Assembly: GCA_019348265.1 (NCBI GenBank)
Contig: JAHWJV010000227.1
Span: 1 to 6,133, forward strand
Reading direction: 5' to 3'
DNA length: 6,133 bases
Origin: Gemmatimonadota bacterium
GTDB taxonomy: Bacteria > Gemmatimonadota > Gemmatimonadetes > Longimicrobiales > Longimicrobiaceae
In this document: piece by piece, positions 1 through 5,360 of the stretch
Position numbering within the stretch: the stretch's first letter is position 1
Layout of the letters: each line of letters opens with the position of its first letter
Notes under the pieces: model-generated
Database searches by the model: none
Told to the model about the DNA's origin: nothing
What the model saw: only the letters and a program-made list of their open reading frames with translations
Made by a program: the position numbers and the translations under genes

Positions 1-1898
1 GGTCCGCGGCGTCGGTGGTGGCGCTGCATGCGGGTACCGGGCGGGAGCTCTGGAAGAATCCGCTGGAGGGCGTCCCGGCGCAGATCACGAATCGCGGGAT
101 CATGTACTGGGAGAACGTGGACCGCTCGGAGCGCCGGGTGTTCACGAGCAAGGGCCAGCACCTGCACGCGGTCGACGCGCTCACCGGGGGCACGGTCAGC
201 TCCTTCGGCACGAACGGGCGAATCGACCTTCGTCAGGACCTCGGCCGCACCGCGACTCGAGGGCAGTCGCCCAGCCCCGGCAGAGTCTTCGAGAACCTGA
301 TCATCCTCGGGTCCGCGCCGGGGGAGAACTACGCCTCCGACCCGGGACACATCCGCGCGTACGACGCACGTACCGGTCAGCTGGTGTGGCGGTTCAACAC
401 CGTTCCGTACCCGGGTGAGTTCGGGTATGAGACCTGGCCCTCCGACGCGTACAAGCGCATCGGCGGCGCCAACGCGTGGGGCGGGCTGAGTGTGGACGAG
501 AACAGGGGGATCGTCTACGTACCGATCGCTTCGCCATCTTACGATTTTTACGGAGCGGACCGTCTCGGCTCGAACCTCTTCGGCAACTCGCTGCTGGCGC
601 TTGATGCGCGGACGGGGAAGCGGCTCTGGCACTTCCAGACCGTGCACCACGACCTCTGGGACATGGACCTCACGGCGACTCCGACGCTGTTGACGGTGCG
701 CCATAAAGGCCGGATGCGGGACGTCGTCGCGCAGGCGACCAAGCTGGGCTACCTGTACGTCTTCGACCGGGTCACGGGCGAGTCGCTCTGGCCGATCGAG
801 GAGCGGCCGGTACCCGCCTCGGACATGCCCGGTGAGCTCGCATGGCCGACCCAGCCTCGCCCGACCTGGCCGAAGCCGTTCGCGGTGCAGTCCTTCACGC
901 CCGACGACGTGAACCCGTACATCCCCGCGGCGGAGCAGGACAGCGTGCGGCGGCGGCTCGCCGAGATCCTCAACCTTTCAGAGGCGCTGCATCAGCCGCC
1001 GAGCACGCGGCCGACGATGCAGATGCCGGGGAACCGCGGCGGCGCCAACTGGGGCTCGACCGCGGCCGACCCGCGCAACGGTGAGTTCTACGTCGTTGCC
1101 GAGAACCTGCCGACCGTGCTCCAGCTCACGCCCATCCTGCCCGGCACCTTCGGGACGGGCACCTCGCAGCTCGATCGTGGCCTCTTTCTCTACACGCAGA
1201 ACTGCCAGGCCTGCCACAAGCCGACGCTGGAAGGAACGCCGCCGCTGATCCCGGCGCTGCGCGGAGTGAACGCGCGGATGCCGAGCGAGGCCTTCCACCA
1301 GGTGGTCCGCGAAGGGCGCCGCAACATGCCGGCGTTCCCCGACCTTTCCGCGCAGGAAGTCAGCGCGATCCTCCTCTATCTGACGACCCCGGAGGCGGCC
1401 GAGCCCATTCCGTCGGCCCCGATGGGTCCGGACGGGCGCCCGCTGGGGCCGGTGCGTTACCAGACAGGGTACGGCTATTTCGCTGTGAGCAGCGGCATGT
1501 TCGCGCGGAAGCCGCCCTTCGCGGCAATGACCAAGTACGACCTCAACTCCGGGGAGATACTGTGGCAGACGCCGCTGGGTGAGGTGCCCGCGCTCGTCGG
1601 CCGCGGGGTCACGGACCTGACCGGCGCGTCGTCGCTGCGCGGAGGCCCGGCGCTGACCGCCGGCGGGCTGGTGTTCATGATCACCAAGGACAAGCTCAGG
1701 GCCTACGACACCGATACCGGTCGCCAGTTATGGGCGGGACAGATGCCGCGGCCCGGAGACGGCATCCCGGCCGTGTACAGAGTCGGCGGGCGCCAGTACG
1801 TGGTCGCCAGCGCGGCCGCGGCCGCGGTCGAAGGGACCCCCGACGGTCCGCGCGTCTACGTGGCGTTCGCGCTCCCGCCGCAGGCGGCGAACCGATGA
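1..1898 (+). CDS. PQQ-dependent dehydrogenase with internal cytochrome c domain (5' partial)
   Basis: Quinoprotein dehydrogenase expected to oxidise an alcohol or sugar in the periplasm with PQQ and pass electrons to haem c. The frame is open from base 3 and reads straight through two GTG codons at 15 and 18, so the true start and signal peptide lie upstream; roughly the first 100 or more residues are probably missing. Numbering from the GTG at 15, the propeller shows repeated TG-x-x-x-W blade ends (TGQLVWRF near 120, TGKRLWHF near 200) and HHDLWDMDL at 211-219, a hallmark of the glucose-dehydrogenase-like PQQ family. GGANWGS follows at 342-348. A cytochrome c domain occupies about 384-457, with CQACH (C397, C400, H401) and the likely axial Met in NMPAF (M438). 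Propeller blades resume near 485 and the protein ends in the family-typical VAFALPP. An odd feature is an Ala run at 600-604 where relatives usually carry Gly. The family call is firm; the substrate is unknown. Confidence 0.93.
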   Translation, partial: SAASVVALHAGTGRELWKNPLEGVPAQITNRGIMYWENVDRSERRVFTSKGQHLHAVDALTGGTVSSFGTNGRIDLRQDLGRTATRGQSPSPGRVFENLIILGSAPGENYASDPGHIRAYDARTGQLVWRFNTVPYPGEFGYETWPSDAYKRIGGANAWGGLSVDENRGIVYVPIASPSYDFYGADRLGSNLFGNSLLALDARTGKRLWHFQTVHHDLWDMDLTATPTLLTVRHKGRMRDVVAQATKLGYLYVFDRVTGESLWPIEERPVPASDMPGELAWPTQPRPTWPKPFAVQSFTPDDVNPYIPAAEQDSVRRRLAEILNLSEALHQPPSTRPTMQMPGNRGGANWGSTAADPRNGEFYVVAENLPTVLQLTPILPGTFGTGTSQLDRGLFLYTQNCQACHKPTLEGTPPLIPALRGVNARMPSEAFHQVVREGRRNMPAFPDLSAQEVSAILLYLTTPEAAEPIPSAPMGPDGRPLGPVRYQTGYGYFAVSSGMFARKPPFAAMTKYDLNSGEILWQTPLGEVPALVGRGVTDLTGASSLRGGPALTAGGLVFMITKDKLRAYDTDTGRQLWAGQMPRPGDGIPAVYRVGGRQYVVASAAAAAVEGTPDGPRVYVAFALPPQAANR

Positions 1899-1933
1899 GC
1901 CGGACAGCGGCCGATCACCTGAACGTCTGACAC

Positions 1934-1939
1934 GGGAGG
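1934..1939 (+). promoter_or_regulatory. Ribosome binding site for the TIM-barrel lipoprotein gene
   Basis: GGGAGG lies 4 bases before the ATG at 1944. This is a strong purine-rich Shine-Dalgarno match, slightly close to the start. It supports that ATG, which also gives a Tat motif directly at the N-terminus. The preceding gene ends 45 bp upstream and no promoter is evident in that gap. Confidence 0.7.
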
Positions 1940-1943
1940 CAAG

Positions 1944-2897
1944 ATGGAGCGTCGTGACTTCCTGAAGCGCGGGTCGCTGGCCCTCACCGCTCCACTGTGG
2001 ACGGCGGCCGCCGGGTGCGCCAGCGTCGGATCCTCCCCGGCGCTCGACACCCGCGAACGGATCGGGATCTCATCCGTGAGCTTCCGCGACTGGTTCGTGA
2101 CGACGCGCCCGGCCACTGCTCCGGCGGGCCCGCGCAGCCTGGACGCGCTCAGCGCGCCGCAGTTCGTGGCGCAGGAGCTGGGGATTCGCAAGCTCGAGCT
2201 CTGGAACCGGCACTTCGACGAGCCAACCGTGGCGTACGCCAGGCGAGTCAGGGAAGCCGCCGATCGGGCGGGCGTGCAGATCAACTGCGTGCAGCTTCCC
2301 GGGGACATGTCCAACCCCGAGGCCGCGGTGCGTGACCGTTCGATCGCCGAGACCAGGCGATGGATCGAGATCGCCGCGGCGGCAGGGGCGCCCGCGGTAC
2401 GCGTCGACACCGGCGGCGGGGCGAACGTCCCCTTCGACGTCCGGGTCACCGGCGAGTCCTACCGCGAGCTGGCGCAGCACGGGGCCAGCAACAACGTCAT
2501 CATCCTGGTCGAGAACCACGGCGGTCACAGTAACGTCGCGGAGAACGTCGCGGCCATCGTTAAGCACGTGAATTCGCGCTGGGTCCGGAGCTACCCGGAT
2601 TTCGGCAACATGCCCCACGACTCGACGGCCCGGCAGATCGCCTTCCTGAATACGATCCTGCCCTGGGCTCACATGATCTCGGCGAAGGCGGAGGTGTTCG
2701 ACGCAAGCTATCGGCACACCAGCTTCGACATCGCTCCACTGGTGGATGCAGCCGAGGCGGGCGGATTCAGGGGTGTGTACTCGATTGAGCTCTGGACGGC
2801 ACGCACTCCACCCGCCGACCCGGTACGGGCGACGCGCGTGGTAATGGATACCATCGAAAGTCGCCTCCGCGCGATTCACTCAAGTTCCACCAGGTAA
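1944..2897 (+). CDS. Tat-exported lipoprotein, sugar phosphate isomerase/epimerase-like TIM barrel
   Basis: Member of the xylose isomerase-like TIM-barrel superfamily (sugar phosphate isomerase/epimerase, AP-endonuclease-2 fold), 317 aa, a usual length. The N-terminus carries a twin-arginine motif (RRDFLK, residues 3-8), a short hydrophobic stretch, and AAGC ending at C25, which fits a lipobox. It is therefore predicted to be exported folded by Tat and anchored to a membrane. The barrel begins near 39 (IGISSVSF). Candidate metal ligands in family order are E190 (VENHGG), D219 (YPDFGN), H243 (AHMISAKAE) and E282 (SIELW); K248 and E250 are nearby. ELWNRHF at 85-91 is another typical strand end. 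All four ligands are present, so it looks catalytically competent. The next gene starts 7 bp after its stop, so the two are very probably co-transcribed. The substrate is not readable; isomerase, epimerase or a related aldol/dehydratase reaction are all possible. Confidence 0.88.
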   Translation: MERRDFLKRGSLALTAPLWTAAAGCASVGSSPALDTRERIGISSVSFRDWFVTTRPATAPAGPRSLDALSAPQFVAQELGIRKLELWNRHFDEPTVAYARRVREAADRAGVQINCVQLPGDMSNPEAAVRDRSIAETRRWIEIAAAAGAPAVRVDTGGGANVPFDVRVTGESYRELAQHGASNNVIILVENHGGHSNVAENVAAIVKHVNSRWVRSYPDFGNMPHDSTARQIAFLNTILPWAHMISAKAEVFDASYRHTSFDIAPLVDAAEAGGFRGVYSIELWTARTPPADPVRATRVVMDTIESRLRAIHSSSTR

Positions 2898-2904
2898 GAT
2901 CGCT

Positions 2905-4122
2905 ATGGCAACGATCGTGGTGATGGGGGCGCTCGACACGAAAGGCGCCGAGATCGCATTCGTCAAGGAGCAGATTCAGCAGCGCGGTCACCGGGCGCTG
3001 GTCGTGGACGTCGGTGTGCTGGGTGAGCCTCTTTTCGAGGCGGAGGTGAAGCGCGCGGACGTAGCTTCGGCGGGCGGTGCGGAGCTGGCCAGGCTGGTGG
3101 CCGAGAACGACCGGGGACGCGCGGTGACGGCCATGTCAGAGGGCGCTCGCGAGATCGCGCTGCGGCTCCTGGAGCGCGGCGAGATCGACGGCATCATCGG
3201 CATGGGTGGCGGAGCCGGTACGTCGGTGGGCACGGCGGCCATGCGCGCCCTCCCTCTCGGCATACCGAAGGTGATGGTCTCTACGCTGGCGAGCAGCGAC
3301 GTCCGCGGCTTCGTCGGCGTGAAAGACATCATGATGGTTCCCGCAATCGTGGACATCAGCGGCTTGAACCGCATCGCGCGCGGTGTCTTCACCCGCGCCG
3401 CGGCCGCGGTGGTGGCGATGGTCGAGGCACAGGTGCCCGAGGCCGACGACAAGCCCACCATCGTGGCGTCGATGTTCGGAAATACGACGCAGTGCGTGGA
3501 AGCGGCCCGCGCGATCGTGGAGAAGCAGGGCTACGAGGTGCTGATCTTCCACGCGGTGGGTGTCGGTGGTCAGACCATGGAGAGCCTGATCGAGGCGGGC
3601 CACGCCAGGGGCGTGCTCGACGTGACGCTCACCGAATGGGCCGACGAGCTGGTCGGCGGCGTGCTCTCGGCCGGGCCCACCCGCCTGGAAGCGGCCGCGC
3701 GCACCGGCACCCCCGCGGTCATCGCGCCGGGGTGCGTGGACATGGTCAACTTCTGGGGCCCGGAAACGATCCCCGAGCACCTGCGCAACCGGAACATCTA
3801 CCAGCACAACGCCAACACCTACCTGGTGCGCACCAACATCGAAGAGAACGTCGAGATGGGCCGGATCATAGCGGACAAATTGAATCTGTCGGTCGGCCCG
3901 GTGGCCGTGTATCTTCCGCTCCGCGGCGTCTCGGTCCTCGCCTCTCCAGGTAACCCCTATCACTGGCCCGAAGCCGACGCAGCTCTTTTCGACTCGCTGA
4001 AGTCGAACCTGCGCGGGGACATCCCAGTCCACGAGATCGATACCACGATCAATCACCCGGAATTCGCGGGCGCAATGGCGCATGGGCTGCTGGAGATGCT
4101 TCCAGCGAGCTCCGGCGCATAG
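2905..4122 (+). CDS. UPF0261 / Tm-1-like ATP-binding protein
   Basis: Complete 405-aa protein of the UPF0261 family, named for similarity to the N-terminal ATP-binding domain of the tomato Tm-1 resistance protein; its bacterial role is not established as far as I know. Family motifs appear in order: GALDTKG (8-14), Gly-rich GGGAGT (101-106, likely nucleotide-binding), SMFGNTT (189-195), FHAVGVGG (215-222), TEWADELVGG (243-252), PGCVDMVNF (275-283), HNANTYLVRTN (301-311) and a late INHPEFA (382-388). The two halves each look Rossmann-like, with a junction near 175-185. No signal peptide or membrane segment is seen, so it is probably cytoplasmic. Only a weak AGG (2892-2894) precedes the start, and the start lies 7 bp after the previous stop, so translation may be coupled. 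The TIM-barrel (PEP-hydrolase-like) partner that forms the other half of plant Tm-1 is not adjacent here. The family call is firm and the function is open. Confidence 0.92.
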   Translation: MATIVVMGALDTKGAEIAFVKEQIQQRGHRALVVDVGVLGEPLFEAEVKRADVASAGGAELARLVAENDRGRAVTAMSEGAREIALRLLERGEIDGIIGMGGGAGTSVGTAAMRALPLGIPKVMVSTLASSDVRGFVGVKDIMMVPAIVDISGLNRIARGVFTRAAAAVVAMVEAQVPEADDKPTIVASMFGNTTQCVEAARAIVEKQGYEVLIFHAVGVGGQTMESLIEAGHARGVLDVTLTEWADELVGGVLSAGPTRLEAAARTGTPAVIAPGCVDMVNFWGPETIPEHLRNRNIYQHNANTYLVRTNIEENVEMGRIIADKLNLSVGPVAVYLPLRGVSVLASPGNPYHWPEADAALFDSLKSNLRGDIPVHEIDTTINHPEFAGAMAHGLLEMLPASSGA

Positions 4123-4150
4123 CCATCTCAGCGCGTCTAGCTCGGCAGCG

Positions 4151-4174
4151 GGCGGACAGCTGATCCGATCCGCC
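4151..4174 (+). other. Short inverted repeat between the Tm-1-like and cyclase genes
   Basis: GGCGGA (4151-4156) and TCCGCC (4169-4174) can pair as a 6-bp stem with a 12-base loop. There is no T tract after it, so it is not a classical terminator. It lies just before the Shine-Dalgarno sequence of the next gene. It may be an RNA-processing or operator element, or chance in GC-rich DNA. Confidence 0.25.
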
Positions 4175-4184
4175 ATTTACCCAC

Positions 4185-4191
4185 GAAAGGA
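4185..4191 (+). promoter_or_regulatory. Ribosome binding site for the cyclase-family gene
   Basis: GAAAGGA lies 8 bases before the ATG at 4200. This is good spacing and supports that start, which gives the family-typical N-terminus (RLVDLSMPVH). Confidence 0.65.
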
Positions 4192-4199
4192 CTGAATCC

Positions 4200-4919
4200 A
4201 TGAGCCGTCTCGTCGACCTCTCTATGCCGGTGCACCCGAACATGGTGACCTTCCCGCGGGTGCCACCTCCCGTGATGCTGGTCTACGAGACGTGGGAGCA
4301 GTTCGCCGAGCGGATCGGCGCCGCGGCGCATGGAGCGACCTGGCTGACGGCCAGCTACTATGTCGCCACCAGCGACCACGTAGGCACGCACGTCGACGCG
4401 GTGAAACACCTGCGCGGCCCGGACGCTCCGGGTCCGGAAGGGATCCCGCTGGACTACTGCTACTCCGACGGTGTGGTGCTCGACTTCCGCCACCTGGAGA
4501 AGGGCGCGGGCATCAGCGTGGAGGACCTGCAGGGAGCGCTGAAGAAGATCGATTACCGGCTGAAGGAGAAGGACATCGTCCTGATCCAGACGGGTGCGTC
4601 GGCCTACAACCACGAGCCGCGGTACCTGACGGACCACTGCGGGATGACCGGCGAGGCGACGCGATGGCTGATCGAGAACGGGGTAAAGATGATGGGGACG
4701 GATGCCGTGACCTTCGACCCGCCGGTGTGGGCGATGTTCGAGCGGAAGGAGTTCTGGGAGGCGCACCGGGTCATGCTGGACCAGGAGTACTGGCATCTGG
4801 AGAACCTGATGAACCTGGACCAGCTCCCGCCGCACGGGTTCAAGCTGTCGGTGTTCCCCGTGAAGTGGATGGGCACCACGGCGGCACCCGTACGCGCGGT
4901 GGGGATCGTCGATGACTGA
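4200..4919 (+). CDS. Cyclase-family metal-dependent hydrolase (kynurenine formamidase-like)
   Basis: Member of the cyclase family (kynurenine formamidase KynB, isatin hydrolase and relatives), which hydrolyse amide, lactam or lactone-like bonds using bound divalent metal. The metal signature is complete: H60-V-G-T-H64-V-D66-A-V-K-H70, followed by H189 and E201. The spacings H-x3-H-x-D-x3-H and H-x11-E match those I recall for KynB, so the site looks intact. The position usually held by Pro in the DxPxH part is Val68. The N-terminus (VDLSMPVHPNM) is typical, the 239-aa length is close to family size, and no signal peptide is seen, so it is likely cytoplasmic. No other tryptophan-pathway gene is in the window, so true kynurenine formamidase activity is doubtful. 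A lactonase or ring-opening step in the catabolism of another compound is a better guess. The gene starts 77 bp after the preceding stop, in the same orientation. Confidence 0.9.
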   Translation: MSRLVDLSMPVHPNMVTFPRVPPPVMLVYETWEQFAERIGAAAHGATWLTASYYVATSDHVGTHVDAVKHLRGPDAPGPEGIPLDYCYSDGVVLDFRHLEKGAGISVEDLQGALKKIDYRLKEKDIVLIQTGASAYNHEPRYLTDHCGMTGEATRWLIENGVKMMGTDAVTFDPPVWAMFERKEFWEAHRVMLDQEYWHLENLMNLDQLPPHGFKLSVFPVKWMGTTAAPVRAVGIVDD

Positions 4920-4929
4920 TCACTGGGAA

Positions 4930-4944
4930 GCGCCCTTGGGGCGC
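4930..4944 (+). other. GC hairpin in the cyclase-ABM gene gap
   Basis: GCGCCC (4930-4935) pairs perfectly with GGGCGC (4939-4944) around a 3-base loop, starting 11 bases after the cyclase stop. No T run follows, and the ABM gene Shine-Dalgarno sits 11 bases downstream. It could stabilise the upstream mRNA end, slow the downstream gene, or act as a partial terminator. The fold is seen in the sequence; the function is inferred. Confidence 0.45.
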
Positions 4945-4955
4945 CTCGGCAACAC

Positions 4956-4962
4956 AGAGGAG
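4956..4962 (+). promoter_or_regulatory. Ribosome binding site deciding the ABM gene start
   Basis: AGAGGAG lies 8 bases before the ATG at 4971 and 5 bases before the GTG at 4968. The spacing and codon favour ATG 4971 over the adjacent in-frame GTG, which would add only one Met. Confidence 0.7.
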
Positions 4963-4970
4963 AGTGCGTG

Positions 4971-5261
4971 ATGGCTTACGTCGTCGCGGCGACCTGGCGG
5001 GCGAAGCCGGGCAAGGAGAAGGAGATCGAGGAGGTGATCCGGACCATGGTTCCGCTTTCTCGAGCGGAGCCGGGGAACCTCGCGTTCACCGCCCATCGGG
5101 CGGTGGACGATCCGGCGCTCTTCTTCCTGTACGAGCAGTTCGTGGACGCCGCGGCCTTTCAGGCGCACACGGAGACTCCCCACTTCGAGAAGTACGTTCG
5201 CGGCCAGGCGCTGCCGAACCTCGAATCGCGCGAGCGCACGTTCTTCGAGACGCTCGACTGA
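4971..5261 (+). CDS. ABM-domain protein, putative quinol monooxygenase-like
   Basis: Small 96-aa protein of the antibiotic biosynthesis monooxygenase (ABM) family, which forms dimeric alpha+beta barrels. Members include cofactor-free quinol monooxygenase (YgiN type) and the LsrG isomerase. Family features are visible: AKPGKEKEIEEVI (11-23), SRAEPGNLAF (30-39), a core strand FFLYEQF (51-57) and HTETPHFEKY (66-75). The length is typical and no export signal is seen. The start is set by a good ribosome binding site 8 bases upstream. It is the last gene before a cluster of hairpins and lies 51 bp after the cyclase gene, so it is probably the distal gene of the operon. The exact reaction cannot be told; oxidation or isomerisation of a small quinol, enol or sugar-derived intermediate are options, as is detoxification of a by-product. 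Confidence 0.87.
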   Translation: MAYVVAATWRAKPGKEKEIEEVIRTMVPLSRAEPGNLAFTAHRAVDDPALFFLYEQFVDAAAFQAHTETPHFEKYVRGQALPNLESRERTFFETLD

Positions 5262-5269
5262 GTGTCAGC

Positions 5270-5289
5270 GGCGGGGGATTCCCCCCGCC
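5270..5289 (+). terminator. Strong GC hairpin after the ABM gene, possible terminator
   Basis: GGCGGGGG (5270-5277) pairs with CCCCCGCC (5282-5289), an 8-bp all-GC stem with the 4-base loop ATTC, 8 bases after the stop codon. There is no T tract, so it is not a canonical intrinsic terminator. Its place at the end of a gene run and its stability make a terminator or mRNA 3'-end stabiliser the likely role. Confidence 0.5.
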
Positions 5290-5304
5290 CGCGTAGTGAC
5301 GCGG
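5289..5304 (+). other. Second hairpin abutting the first
   Basis: CCGCGT (5289-5294) pairs with ACGCGG (5299-5304) around the loop AGTG. It shares base 5289 with the preceding stem, so the two hairpins stand side by side or compete at one base pair. A tandem terminator or a protein-binding operator for the downstream permease gene are possible. Confidence 0.4.
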
Positions 5305-5307
5305 CAC

Positions 5308-5326
5308 CGACGCAGACCTTCCGTCG
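5308..5326 (+). other. Weak third inverted repeat before the permease gene
   Basis: CGACG (5308-5312) and CGTCG (5322-5326) form a 5-bp inverted repeat with a 9-base spacer. It is short and could be chance. Its position 34 bases before the permease ATG would also suit an operator half-site pair. Confidence 0.25.
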
Positions 5327-5360
5327 CAACTACCCATCCTCTCGCACCCGGATCAGCACC

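Noticed and set aside
1895..1930. Eleven-codon frame whose ATG overlaps the quinoprotein stop (ATGA)
   Set aside because: It has no clear ribosome binding site and no recognisable leader-peptide features, and such overlaps arise easily by chance.
2070..2879. Long antisense open frame (269 codons) over the TIM-barrel gene
   Set aside because: It is an antisense shadow of a well-supported gene in GC-rich DNA; its translation is rich in Arg, His and Asp with no recognisable family motif.
3400..3407. GCGGCCGC palindrome in the Tm-1-like gene, like those at 1812-1825
   Set aside because: It is explained by alternating GCG/GCC alanine codons; it is not a repeat element.
3136..4176. Long antisense open frame (346 codons) over the Tm-1-like gene
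   Set aside because: Its composition is His/Arg/Asp-rich and low-complexity, with no domain seen, while the + strand frame carries every UPF0261 motif.
4137..4835. Antisense open frame (232 codons) over the cyclase gene
   Set aside because: It is a shadow of the KynB-like gene; no motif is seen and the sense frame has a complete metal site.
4200..4919. Assignment as true kynurenine formamidase (kynB)
   Set aside because: The metal motif fits the wider cyclase family, the Pro position differs, and no tryptophan-degradation gene is nearby.
4968..4970. GTG as the start of the ABM gene
   Set aside because: The adjacent ATG at 4971 has better spacing from AGAGGAG and gives the normal family N-terminus.
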